Shown piece by piece: positions 37,785 to 46,246 of a stretch of DNA of 64,000 nucleotides. Numbering within the stretch: position 1 is the first letter of the stretch; each line of letters starts with the position of its first letter. The stretch is taken from positions 124,001-188,000 of the forward strand of contig NZ_CP009354.1 of assembly GCF_000772105.1 (NCBI RefSeq). The letters are read 5' to 3'. The notes under the pieces are model-generated. The model saw only the letters and a program-made list of their open reading frames with translations. It was not told where the DNA came from and ran no database searches. A program made the position numbers and the translations under genes. The stretch comes from Vibrio tubiashii ATCC 19109 (GTDB lineage: Bacteria; Pseudomonadota; Gammaproteobacteria; Enterobacterales; Vibrionaceae).

Positions 37785-38717
37785 ATGATTAAACCTGCAT
37801 CATCAAATAAAGATATCATATTAGGGACTGCATTATGGGGTTGGGGTATAACGCGCACCGAAGCATTCAAACTCTTGGAAGGGCATTTCGATAATGGTGG
37901 GACTATCGTTGATACCGCAACCAATTACCCTATTAATAAGTGCCAAAAGGACTTCGGTCTCGCTATTCGGTGGTTAGAAGAATGGACACGCTTGAACCCG
38001 GATACAAAATACTCATTAATGGTCAAACTTGGTTCTAAAAATAATTTAGGTGGTCCTGAGGTAGATCTAGGTAAAAAAAATATTTATGAAACAACAGAGA
38101 GATTAAAAGATTCGTTCGGAAGCTCGCTTTCTTGTATTTCTATTCACTGGGATAATAGAGTTACTAGAGATAAAGAAGAGGGTATGGTAAGGGAAACCGT
38201 AGAGGCAATGTCAAGGCTTAAAGAAACAGGGCTTAATATTGGCTTGTCTGGTATAAGTGACCCCAAATTGTATTACCTGGCAAGCCCAGACTTAGCGAAC
38301 GAGTGGGTCATACAGGTTAAAGAGAATATTCTAACTAATCAAGCTCGTCTAGCGTATGAAAAGTATTTTCCACATGCACGATATTTTGCTTATGGAATAA
38401 ATATGGGTGGTCTAAAGTTAGAAGATTATAGCTGCAACAGCTCTATCCGCCTCAGAGGAATAAAAGTTGATCAATCAATTGTAGATAAGTTGAGAAGAAT
38501 CCTTAATTCTAGTGATGATATCAAACCCAGTCCAAAAAATTTAAATCAGTTGTCACTGGCTTTTACCCATAGCAATGAGGCGCTTTCGGGAGTTATCATA
38601 GGGCCGAGAAACATGAGTCAGTTAGAAGACACGTTCAGGTTTTGGAATGAATTAGAAAAGTCAGATAACAGAGCTATATGGTCTTATCTATTTCAACAAG
38701 CTAAGAAAGGTAATTAG
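37785..38717 (+). CDS. Aldo/keto reductase family protein
   Basis: 310 residues. GTALWGWGITRTEAFKLLEGHFDNGGTIVDTATNYPINKC has the AKR Asp and Tyr, SLMVKLGSK the catalytic Lys, and CISIHWDN the His, so the tetrad is complete. GLSGISDP and the C-terminal SGVIIGPRNMSQLEDTF are the nucleotide-binding strands. It begins at the base after the preceding stop. As a reductase paired with the FAD oxidoreductase two genes upstream it could complete an oxidation/reduction epimerisation; this is a hypothesis. Confidence 0.85.
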   Translation: MIKPASSNKDIILGTALWGWGITRTEAFKLLEGHFDNGGTIVDTATNYPINKCQKDFGLAIRWLEEWTRLNPDTKYSLMVKLGSKNNLGGPEVDLGKKNIYETTERLKDSFGSSLSCISIHWDNRVTRDKEEGMVRETVEAMSRLKETGLNIGLSGISDPKLYYLASPDLANEWVIQVKENILTNQARLAYEKYFPHARYFAYGINMGGLKLEDYSCNSSIRLRGIKVDQSIVDKLRRILNSSDDIKPSPKNLNQLSLAFTHSNEALSGVIIGPRNMSQLEDTFRFWNELEKSDNRAIWSYLFQQAKKGN

Positions 38718-38733
38718 TAACGTTCGGTGGACA

Positions 38734-39105
38734 ATGCAGTTTATTAAATTCTTATCAGTTGGAGTTATCAATACAGTTATTGGTTATGGTACGTTCCTCG
38801 TCTTTTTAAGGTTTCTCGCAATTGATCCAGAAGTCGCAAATGCTATCGGATATTTGTTTGCGCTGACAGTAGCATTTTTTTTGAATAAAAATTTTGTTTT
38901 TGGGGGGGGGAGTCATTCTACATCTAGTATTTCAAGGTTTATTTTTTCTTTTTTGATTTCATTTTTGATTAATCAGAGCGTTTTACATTTTTTTTGCCAC
39001 TATTTGCAGCTTCCGCCTGAATTATCTCAAATCCCAGCAATGCTGACCTACACGATAGCATTTTTTTTGTTGAACAAATTTTTTGTTTTTAAGCACAAAG
39101 TATGA
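38734..39105 (+). CDS. GtrA-like membrane protein
   Basis: 123 residues with four membrane helices. FIKFLSVGVINTVIGYGTFLVFLRFL and NAIGYLFALTVAFFLNKNFVF are the two N-terminal helices of the GtrA/PF04138 family, followed by ISRFIFSFLISFLINQSVLHFF and TYTIAFFLLNKFFVFK. GtrA proteins are thought to flip polyprenyl-phosphate sugars. It ends the six-gene module. There is a G8 run at 38902-38909 inside the coding region, a possible slippage tract. Confidence 0.9.
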   Translation: MQFIKFLSVGVINTVIGYGTFLVFLRFLAIDPEVANAIGYLFALTVAFFLNKNFVFGGGSHSTSSISRFIFSFLISFLINQSVLHFFCHYLQLPPELSQIPAMLTYTIAFFLLNKFFVFKHKV

Positions 39106-39673
39106 CGACTCTGAACGTAAAAATGGTAAGTTATGAAGTTAGTTTCAGACAGGAAGTAAAAAACCTTTGCGAGAGACATAGATATCTCGGATATGGGAGC
39201 GGCCTAGCGGTGTCAATGAATGCGTCATAACAGTAAGTAGCAACCGAGATACTTTTGTTCGCTTCATCTCTCGATAGGACTAAGAGCTCACCTCCCATAT
39301 TATTCGATGCCTAACGGGAAGTCGACGTTTCAACACTTAAAGATTAGCTCTCTGGCATCGCTCGATACGATGTTTTGTTGCAACAAACAGGGCACATGGT
39401 ACAACAGACTTGAAGCTTCCAGCTTTCTGCGACCAGAGGAGATTTATGCTTTAGTCATTGTTATTACCGATATTCCCAGCAAAACCAATGTTAATTCTTG
39501 ATAGCGATAAATCGCTTGGATAGTTCCTAGAGCCCATAACTACAAGCTATCGGACAGATATGCTTAAGGTTTACAAACGTTGTTATCTCGAATGACCTAA
39601 GTGGTATTGATTGTGTTGAACCACATTCATGTTTCGCTATTAAGAATGGCGTAGATAGGATGTCTCTATAACA
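39106..39673. other. Gap with no supported gene (downstream of gtrA-like gene)
   Basis: About 570 bp between convergent gtrA-like and pssA genes. A 64-codon frame at 39307-39501 has no motif and no ribosome site I would defend. A short inverted pair, ATCTCGG (39183-39189) and CCGAGAT (39245-39251), is present. This is the edge between the variable island and housekeeping sequence. It may hold an eroded gene, but I cannot identify one. Confidence 0.5.
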
Positions 39674-41014
39674 TCACAAAATCTGCCTCAAAACCCGATC
39701 TGCGCTAACCCTAGTAATCTTACGCATCAGCTTCTGAACGGCATCAGGGTAATCTTCTGCTTTCTCTAACTGTCTGTAAGTACAAATGAGTTGGGTGTGC
39801 TGGAGAATATTCTCCACCTCTTTCTCAAATTGAGGTGTTAGGTGGTGGAAGTTATCTTGGATAAATAGAGCGTTTTCTAAGTCTAAGCTCCAAGCCCTTG
39901 GGTTGAGGTTATTACCCGTAATCAGCATGTAGCGCTTGTCTACCCAGATACCTTTTAGATGGAAGCTGTTTTCTTCATGCTTCCATAAATGGATAGACAA
40001 TTTACGGCTTGCGATATTGGCCTCATTTGACTTGGCAAACTGGCGTAAGTTTCGCTCATAAAGGTAGGGCAGCCCACCGATAGTTTTGAACTCTTCCTCA
40101 GGAGAGATATAAAAGTCATTCGCCGTTTTATCACCTACGACGATAGTCACTTTCACACCACGCTTAAGTGCTTTTTTAACTTCCTTAGCCACGCTGCGCG
40201 GGAAGTTAAAATAAGGTGTACAGATGAAAATCTCGTCTTTGGCCTGTGCTAGTAACTGGTTGATACCTTGATTAAGCTTGTTGCGTTTTTTACCCACGCC
40301 TACGATAGGTGTTACAGCAACCTGTTCTTGAGATGCAGTCTGTGACTCAAATTGATAAGAGGATTTAGCAAGAGAAGCTCTCAATTGACGAATCTGAGGT
40401 TTTATCTCTTTAGTTTCTGGCTTATTTGAACATGCTAAATTGTTAACCGCAGGGTGGTCTATCATCTCTTTATGAACGAAGTTGACCATACTATCGGCTA
40501 GTGCTTTGTTATTTAGCACATGATAGCGGTCGAAACGATAACGTTCTTTGTAGTTGAGATAGATGTTGTTAAGACTTGCGCCACTGTAGATAACCTGGTC
40601 ATCAATAATGAAGCCTTTTAAGTGCAAAACGCCGAAGACTTCACGTCCACGAACTGGAACACCATAGATAGGAATTCTGTGCTCGTAATTATCCGCAAAG
40701 CTCTTATACATAGAGGCGTTGGTTTCGCCAGGTTCAGCACCGATTAAGCCGCGCTGAGCACGATGCCAATCAACACATACATTGATTTCTAGACCAGGGT
40801 TGCGCTGTTTGGCTTCATAGAGTTCAGTTAAGATCTCTCTTCCTGCTTCATCATCCTCCAAATAAAGAGCAACCAGGTAGATTCGTTTACTTGCCTGACG
40901 AATCGCTTCTATTAAGCGAGTTCGAAAATCTTTAGCTGCATAAAGTGTCTCAAACTGAGCTGGATCTTGCGCCAAAGTAGGAAGTTGTTCGAATAAGTTC
41001 CTATTAGTCATCAT
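39674..41014 (-). CDS. pssA: CDP-diacylglycerol--serine O-phosphatidyltransferase
   Basis: Phospholipase D-superfamily enzyme making phosphatidylserine from CDP-DAG and serine. From the ATG at 41014 it is 446 residues, near the E. coli length of 451; a longer start at 41059 adds 15 residues that do not fit. Two HKD-type motifs are seen: HLKGFIIDDQVIYSGASLNN and HLKGIWVDKRYMLITGNNLN. DFRTRLIEAIRQASKRIYLVALYLEDDEAG matches the PssA N-terminal block. Monocistronic on the minus strand. Confidence 0.94.
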   Translation of the reverse strand: MMTNRNLFEQLPTLAQDPAQFETLYAAKDFRTRLIEAIRQASKRIYLVALYLEDDEAGREILTELYEAKQRNPGLEINVCVDWHRAQRGLIGAEPGETNASMYKSFADNYEHRIPIYGVPVRGREVFGVLHLKGFIIDDQVIYSGASLNNIYLNYKERYRFDRYHVLNNKALADSMVNFVHKEMIDHPAVNNLACSNKPETKEIKPQIRQLRASLAKSSYQFESQTASQEQVAVTPIVGVGKKRNKLNQGINQLLAQAKDEIFICTPYFNFPRSVAKEVKKALKRGVKVTIVVGDKTANDFYISPEEEFKTIGGLPYLYERNLRQFAKSNEANIASRKLSIHLWKHEENSFHLKGIWVDKRYMLITGNNLNPRAWSLDLENALFIQDNFHHLTPQFEKEVENILQHTQLICTYRQLEKAEDYPDAVQKLMRKITRVSADRVLRQIL

Positions 41015-41123
41015 GTTGGATGGGTTACCTTTACTTAAAGTGGACAAGGATATTAGCAAAATGTGCTAGCAGTTCCTAGCTACCAGATCCTAGTTCGACA
41101 ATGCGAGTTGTAAAACCTGTGAT

Positions 41124-42086
41124 TTACTGATTAGGACGAAGGCTGATTTCACCACCGATGAAGGTTTCTAACCCATTTTCGGTTTCTAAAAGAACTGCGC
41201 CTTGTTCGTTGATACCTCTGGCGATTCCGCTAATCTCCCTAGGTCCCATAAGCAGTTTTACTGAACGGTTGATAAAGTTATCCAAGCGATTCCATCTCTC
41301 GACAAAGCCTGCCATCCCATACAGTTCATAATCATCTAAAGCTTTGTGTAGGGTGGTTATCATGGTAATCGCCAGTTGGTTTCTATCAATCAGTTGATTA
41401 TCTGCCACCTCATCTAGGCTAGCCCAGGGCTGGGTAATGCCTTCTGTTGCCTCAGACATCATCAAGTTGAGGCCCATACCAATGACAAGGTTGGCCGCTG
41501 CACCAGCTTGGCCTGACATTTCGACTAGAATGCCAGCGAGCTTCTTGTCTTGATAATAGAGGTCATTCGGCCATTTTAATTTTACACCTGCTAATCCCAT
41601 CTTTTCGAGAGCTTCAACGATTGCCACGCCAACTACTAGACTTAGTCCCATTGCGGCCGCCATACCAGCATCTAAACGCCAAAACATCGAGAGGTATAGG
41701 TTCGAGCCAAAAGGGGATACCCACTCGCGTCCGCGGCGACCTCTTCCTTTGGCCTGATACTCAGCAATACACACTGATCCAGATTCTAAGCTATCAACTC
41801 GATCAAGTAGATATTGGTTGGTTGAGTCAATAATAGGTATTAGTTCTACTCGATTAGCTAAACTATTTTGAAGGATCTCTTTGTCGAGCAATTGCATAGG
41901 CTTGGCGAGCTGATAGCCCTTGCCCTGCACGCGAAACACGTCGACGCCCCAAGCTTGGATACCTTTAATATGCTTACTGATCGCGGCTCTGGATACGCCA
42001 AGCTTATCTCCTAGCTCTTCTCCAGAGTGAAAGCCGCCTTGAGATAAAGCCTTCAAGATAGAAAGTTTTACGGAATGCTCTTTCAT
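41124..42086 (-). CDS. birA: Biotin--protein ligase / biotin operon repressor
   Basis: 320 residues. An N-terminal winged helix (KLSILKALSQGGFHSGEELGDKLGVSRAAISKHIKGIQAWG) is followed by the ligase domain: DSTNQYL, QAKGRGRRGREWVSPFGSNLYLSM, the biotinyl-AMP loop, and KWPNDLYYQDKKLAGILVE. It attaches biotin to AccB, encoded 20 kb away in this window, and represses biotin synthesis genes. Its ATG overlaps the murB stop by 4 bp, the murB-birA arrangement known in gammaproteobacteria. Confidence 0.96.
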   Translation of the reverse strand: MKEHSVKLSILKALSQGGFHSGEELGDKLGVSRAAISKHIKGIQAWGVDVFRVQGKGYQLAKPMQLLDKEILQNSLANRVELIPIIDSTNQYLLDRVDSLESGSVCIAEYQAKGRGRRGREWVSPFGSNLYLSMFWRLDAGMAAAMGLSLVVGVAIVEALEKMGLAGVKLKWPNDLYYQDKKLAGILVEMSGQAGAAANLVIGMGLNLMMSEATEGITQPWASLDEVADNQLIDRNQLAITMITTLHKALDDYELYGMAGFVERWNRLDNFINRSVKLLMGPREISGIARGINEQGAVLLETENGLETFIGGEISLRPNQ

Positions 42087-43138
42087 TGTTGGCTCTCTAA
42101 TATTGTTTCTAGATTCGTTTCTGCATGAGAACCAATAAATCTCACTTCATGCTCTAATTCTATCTGATATTTTTCCAATACAGTTTGACGTACTGTTTCT
42201 GCTAGTTTGAGCACATCATTTGCCGATGCATTGTTTGTATTAACTAGCACCAATGCTTGCTTAGGGTGGACTTGAGCGCCACCGATTTGATGCCCTTTCA
42301 ATTGGCATTGATCTATTAGCCAGCCAGCGGCGATTTTTGCGCCATTTTGTGTTGGGTACGCGGCAATATTGGGGAATTGTTTACTCAAATTTTCGAACTG
42401 CTGGTTCGAGATAACCGGGTTCTTAAAGAAGCTGCCTGCATTGCCTAGCTTGGCAGGGTCAGGCAGCTTTTCCATTCGGATTTGGCAAACTCGCTCAAAC
42501 ACCTGCTGCGCGGTGAGCGTTTCGCTCTGAAGAGATTGAAGCGGGCCATATTCGATATTCGCTGACCACTGTTTTGGGAGTTTCAAGCCAATCGCTACAA
42601 CCATGACTTTTTCAAACAGTTCATGTTTAAAAATGGAGTCTCGATAGCCAAATTGACACTCTTCAGCACTCAAGCGCTTGGTATTGAAGGTTTCTAAACA
42701 AAGTACGTCGACATATTCGCAGGTATCTTTAAGCTCAACACCATAAGCGCCGATGTTTTGAATCGGAGCGCTGCCCGCACAGCCGGGGATGAGAGCGAGG
42801 TTCTCTAACCCAAAGTAACCTTGTTCAACACTCCACTTCACCAAGCTTGGCCAATCTTCACCACCAGCGATATGCAGATGCCAATGCGTTTCGGTTTCAC
42901 TGACCGACTTTCCGAGCAACTTATTGAGTACCACCACACCTTGGTAGGGCTGGGTAAACAAAACATTGCTGCCTTTACCTAAAATCAGTTTAGGAAGGCT
43001 TAACCACTCTTGCTTTTGATAGACATGTTTGATTTCTTCAACGGTTGTGACTTCAACCAGATAAGAGCAGGTTTGCGAGATAGAAAAGGTATGACAGCGA
43101 CTAAGATCTGCGTTAGCTAATATTTGCATCGGATTCAT
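42083..43138 (-). CDS. murB: UDP-N-acetylenolpyruvoylglucosamine reductase
   Basis: FAD/NADPH reductase making UDP-MurNAc in peptidoglycan synthesis. 351 residues, E. coli-type I MurB. GKGSNVLF binds FAD, GLENLALIPGCAGSAPIQNIGAYGVE is the central block, YRDSIFK carries the substrate Tyr-Arg, and KLGNAGSFFKNPVIS has the catalytic Ser. The C-terminal Glu is in ELEHEVRFIG. Cotranscribed with birA on the minus strand. Confidence 0.96.
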   Translation of the reverse strand: MNPMQILANADLSRCHTFSISQTCSYLVEVTTVEEIKHVYQKQEWLSLPKLILGKGSNVLFTQPYQGVVVLNKLLGKSVSETETHWHLHIAGGEDWPSLVKWSVEQGYFGLENLALIPGCAGSAPIQNIGAYGVELKDTCEYVDVLCLETFNTKRLSAEECQFGYRDSIFKHELFEKVMVVAIGLKLPKQWSANIEYGPLQSLQSETLTAQQVFERVCQIRMEKLPDPAKLGNAGSFFKNPVISNQQFENLSKQFPNIAAYPTQNGAKIAAGWLIDQCQLKGHQIGGAQVHPKQALVLVNTNNASANDVLKLAETVRQTVLEKYQIELEHEVRFIGSHAETNLETILESQQ

Positions 43139-43188
43139 CGAGTAATCTAAACTGCCTGCATTCTACCCTAAATTGAAGTTTGGTGATA

Positions 43189-43620
43189 ATGAGCCCAATG
43201 CAGATTGAAACCTTAGACCCAATCAAACTCCCCCTTATCTCGCGTTTGTACAAAGCTCACTATCCTTCAGGCAAGGCGAAAAAGGATGAGCTGACAATTG
43301 TTGGTTCCATTGATCAACAAATCGTCTCACTGGTTCGTTTTAGAAATATTGATCAGTATCGTTTGCTAACAGGAATGCTAGTTTTACCAGAACATAGGGG
43401 AAGCGGCTTAGGTCATCAGTTAATGGGCTACTGCGCTCAGTATGTTTTATCGGATCATGACTTCTGCTTTGCCTACGCACATCTAGAAACATTTTATGCT
43501 CAACATAACTTCAAGACGATTGATGCGAGTCAGTTACCTAACTCGCTAAAAGGGCTGTTTGAACGTTATAGCCTGAAGAAGAAACTTGTAGCGATGAAGT
43601 ACGTCAAACCATCTCGGTAA
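43189..43620 (+). CDS. GNAT-family N-acetyltransferase
   Basis: 143 residues from the ATG at 43189. GMLVLPEHRGSGLGHQLMGYCAQYV contains the acetyl-CoA-binding R/Q-x-x-G-x-G/A block, preceded by QQIVSLVRFRNIDQYRLL, the usual beta strands. The substrate is unknown; no partner gene points to one. Divergent from murB with 50 bp between them. A second in-frame ATG at 43198 is possible. Confidence 0.78.
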   Translation: MSPMQIETLDPIKLPLISRLYKAHYPSGKAKKDELTIVGSIDQQIVSLVRFRNIDQYRLLTGMLVLPEHRGSGLGHQLMGYCAQYVLSDHDFCFAYAHLETFYAQHNFKTIDASQLPNSLKGLFERYSLKKKLVAMKYVKPSR

Positions 43621-43677
43621 AGCGTTTGCTTTATAAAGCTGATGCTCCATAATATTTCAGTGATTGAGGGAGCAAGC

Positions 43678-44301
43678 ATGAAAAGCGCCGACAAAATATT
43701 ACAGACCATAAAAAGAGAGGGGGCTGTTACTGCTAAGCAGCTTGCTGACGCACTCGATATGACTACCATGGGGGCGCGTCAACACCTACAAACTCTTGAG
43801 AATGACGATTTACTGACTTTCGAAGACCTAAAAGTTAAAGTAGGAAGACCTACGCGGCACTGGTCGCTGACAAAGAAAGGTCATGCGCAATTTGCTGATC
43901 GTCATAGTGAGCTGACTATTCAAGTCATAGAAGCGGTCGAAAACCTGTTTGGTCAAGAGGGTTTGCAAAAAGTGGCCAATGAGCGGGAAGCGAAAACGTT
44001 AGATCACTACCAAGAAGAACTCAGCCTTTTTGCCGACTCCTTTTCTAAGCTGAAAAGGCTGGTTGAATTGCGGCAACAAGAAGGCTACATGGCGGAGCTT
44101 GAAAAGACAGACTGTGGTTACTTGTTGATTGAAAACCACTGTCCTATTTGTAAGGCTGCGACACGTTGTCCGAGTTTGTGTCGCTCAGAATTAGCTATTT
44201 TTCAGACTTTACTTGGTGACAAGTTATCTGTCGAACGCACAGAACATATCGTTGCTGGGCAGAGAAGGTGTGTCTATCAAATTAAAGGCATGCCAGTTTA
44301 A
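43678..44301 (+). CDS. SufR-like winged-helix regulator with C-terminal Cys cluster
   Basis: 207 residues. The N-terminal winged helix is DKILQTIKREGAVTAKQLADALDMTTMGARQHLQTLENDDLL, then KVGRPTRHWSLTKKGH. The C-terminus holds Cys residues in CGYLLIENHCPICKAATRCPSLCRSE and RRCVYQI, a pattern like SufR-type regulators that bind an Fe-S cluster. The ATG at 43678 has GAGGGAG upstream and is preferred over 43642. Targets are not visible; the next gene is unrelated by motif. Confidence 0.82.
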   Translation: MKSADKILQTIKREGAVTAKQLADALDMTTMGARQHLQTLENDDLLTFEDLKVKVGRPTRHWSLTKKGHAQFADRHSELTIQVIEAVENLFGQEGLQKVANEREAKTLDHYQEELSLFADSFSKLKRLVELRQQEGYMAELEKTDCGYLLIENHCPICKAATRCPSLCRSELAIFQTLLGDKLSVERTEHIVAGQRRCVYQIKGMPV

Positions 44302-44407
44302 AGTGTCTCAAATGTAAGAAAAGAATTTTCAGGCTCCTCAATTTTGTCTGAATCGCCTATCCTTACATTGCGGTGTTGATAATTTAGTCATCACCAAGGG
44401 AGGCAGT

Positions 44408-44743
44408 ATGAGTTCACCATTAATTAATCAAACCTTACCTTCTTTCGATGAGCTAATGGCACTGGCAGAACATAATCCGGAAGGCTTTACCCAGCTAAAG
44501 CAAGATATGTGTAAAGAGATGATTCTTTCGGCTTCAGAAGAAATGCAAGACCGATTATGGGCGCAGCAAAGCCATATTGATCGTGTAGTCGGAACCTGCA
44601 AAAACCCCAATCATGCCAATGTGCTCCTCATGCGTGAGCTGGTTTCCCAAATGGTAAAATTCCAGGATGTGCTTGATGGTGATGTGAGCGAGATAGACTC
44701 TCAGCACAGTGCGCAGGTTATTCCTTTGGATGATTGGCGTTAG
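44408..44743 (+). CDS. DUF3135-type small protein
   Basis: 111 residues, soluble and largely helical. SFDELMALAEHNPEGFTQLKQDMCKEMI and RVVGTCKNPNHANVLLMRELVSQMVKFQDVL match, as I recall, the DUF3135 family of vibrios and related bacteria. AAGGGAGG lies upstream of the ATG, a strong ribosome site. Function is unknown. It stands alone between the SufR-like regulator and wzz. Confidence 0.72.
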   Translation: MSSPLINQTLPSFDELMALAEHNPEGFTQLKQDMCKEMILSASEEMQDRLWAQQSHIDRVVGTCKNPNHANVLLMRELVSQMVKFQDVLDGDVSEIDSQHSAQVIPLDDWR

Positions 44744-44880
44744 TATCAGCTAATTGATGATCGCGCTCTCCTTTTCCAGACTGCTAACACTGTCCGATGG
44801 TTACAGGCTATGCTAGTATTCACGGATTAAAATGAATATCTTTAGTTAACATAAGCAAGTTGCTTGTAAAAGGACTACGT

Positions 44881-46014
44881 GTGAGCGAGCAAAACCAACC
44901 ACTAACAAATCAACATTACTCACCTCAAATACCTTCAGCTTTTCAATCTAATGATGAAATTGACCTTCGAGAGTTATTCAAAGCTCTTTGGGATGGCAAG
45001 TTAATTGTCATTATTACCACGTTAGTCTTTGCAGTAGGGGCAGTGGCTTTTGCGCTTAACTCTCAAGAATGGTGGTCTTCAAAAGCAAAAATCACTCAAC
45101 CACAGACACAAGATATTGCTGCTTACCAACAACAGGTTAAACAATTCCAACCCGTATTCGATATTTATCAAGATGACGGCACGGTACTTGTTAATTACGA
45201 ACTGGAGAGCTTGATTGATACGAAGGTTTTATTTAAGCGCTTTGTCGATGCTTTTAACTCAAGCAATAATAAAAGAGGTTTTTTAGATGCGAGTGAAGAG
45301 TTCCAACGCTTTAAAGATAAGTTAGATACAGATACAGATACAGATACAGGTGATGTAGAACGTCGTTTGTATGCTGAATGGTTCCAAAAAATCACAGCTA
45401 AGCAAGATGGCAGGGATGAGCTGGCTCCATATGACATCTCGCTCCAATCAACTACCAAAGAAAGCAGCTATTCATTGCTAAATGAATATATCGCTATTAT
45501 TGAACGTAAAGCTCACTACGATGCTTTAAACAACTTACAAGCTATTGTGGACAGTAAGCGTAATGAATTGGTCCAACAAAAACGAATTTTAGAGAGCCAA
45601 GCAGCCAACAAGTTACTTGTTGAAGCAGAAAGAGCTAAGTATGCAATGGATATAGCCAAAGCAGCCGGTGTGACGCAACCGATTCAAACTAACAGTAGCA
45701 ATGAATTATTTGGTATTGATTTAGGTACTAAAGCACTGGAAGCGAAAGTTAAAGCGTTAGAGTCAGTAAAAAACTTAAGTGTTGTGGAGCCGCGCCTCCA
45801 GCAAATTAATGCTAAGTTAGATATGCTTGAAAATATTAAGATAGATCGAACGATTCAATTCCAATCATTTCGTTTCTTAGAAAATGTCGAGCAACCCATT
45901 ACACGAGATAAGCCTAAACGAGCTTTGATTGCTGTTTTGGGTACCTTACTTGGCAGTATGCTAGGCGTAGCGATTGTTCTTATTCGCTTTGCATTTCGCA
46001 GAGAAGAAGATTAA
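44881..46014 (+). CDS. wzz: Wzz/FepE chain-length determinant protein
   Basis: Inner-membrane co-polymerase setting O-antigen modal length. 377 residues from a GTG at 44881, supported by AAAGGA seven bases upstream. TM1 (about 42-62, GKLIVIITTLVFAVGAVAFAL), a long periplasmic domain with coiled-coil helices (about 200-310), and TM2 near the C-terminus (AVLGTLLGSMLGVAIVLIRF) preceded by the Pro-rich FLENVEQPITRDKPKRA. It lies outside the O-antigen island, 7 kb away. A hexanucleotide microsatellite encodes Asp-Thr repeats near residue 150. Confidence 0.92.
   Translation: MSEQNQPLTNQHYSPQIPSAFQSNDEIDLRELFKALWDGKLIVIITTLVFAVGAVAFALNSQEWWSSKAKITQPQTQDIAAYQQQVKQFQPVFDIYQDDGTVLVNYELESLIDTKVLFKRFVDAFNSSNNKRGFLDASEEFQRFKDKLDTDTDTDTGDVERRLYAEWFQKITAKQDGRDELAPYDISLQSTTKESSYSLLNEYIAIIERKAHYDALNNLQAIVDSKRNELVQQKRILESQAANKLLVEAERAKYAMDIAKAAGVTQPIQTNSSNELFGIDLGTKALEAKVKALESVKNLSVVEPRLQQINAKLDMLENIKIDRTIQFQSFRFLENVEQPITRDKPKRALIAVLGTLLGSMLGVAIVLIRFAFRREED
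45324..45347 (+). repeat. In-frame hexanucleotide microsatellite in wzz
   Basis: Four tandem copies of AGATAC encode an alternating Asp-Thr run (LDTDTDTDTGD) in the Wzz periplasmic domain. Copy-number change by slippage would add or remove Asp-Thr pairs without a frameshift. Confidence 0.9.
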
Positions 46015-46040
46015 GTAGGCTTAACTTTCTTGCTTTCAAA

Positions 46041-46075
46041 CGCCTCACAAGCTACAAACTTGTGAGGCGTTTTTG
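46041..46075 (+). terminator. Rho-independent terminator after wzz
   Basis: An 11-bp stem, CGCCTCACAAG / CTTGTGAGGCG, with a 7-base loop followed by TTTTTGTTT, 26 bp past the wzz stop codon. Confidence 0.92.
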
Positions 46076-46131
46076 TTTACCTCTCTATGATTAACCTTAT
46101 CTCTGAACCAGATCACAAAAATCCACTGCTT

Positions 46132-46164
46132 CCCCCTTGGATTTCCTGAATTTATCCCACATAT
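46132..46164 (+). promoter_or_regulatory. Sigma-32-like heat-shock promoter of groESL
   Basis: CCCCCTTGGAT (46132-46142) resembles the sigma-32 -35 region (CCCCTTGAA) and CCCACATAT (46156-46164) the -10 region (CCCCATxT), with 13 bp between them, the expected spacing. It lies about 85 bp before the groES ATG. One mismatch in each core. Confidence 0.65.
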
Positions 46165-46166
46165 AG

Positions 46167-46196
46167 AAAGCACAAGACTTTGAAGCCTTGTGCTTT
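46167..46196 (+). promoter_or_regulatory. Leader hairpin in the groESL 5' UTR
   Basis: A perfect 10-bp stem, AAAGCACAAG / CTTGTGCTTT, with a 10-base loop that can pair further (CTT/AAG). It starts where the predicted sigma-32 transcript would begin and has no U-run after it, so it is not an ordinary terminator. It may stabilise the mRNA 5' end or tune translation. Confidence 0.6.
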
Positions 46197-46246
46197 CGCG
46201 CAATGCAATTATCAAACAACATGGAAATTTTCAGGAGAGACGACCG

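Noticed and set aside
39307..39501. A 64-codon frame in the gap after the gtrA-like gene.
   Set aside because: No motif and no ribosome site.
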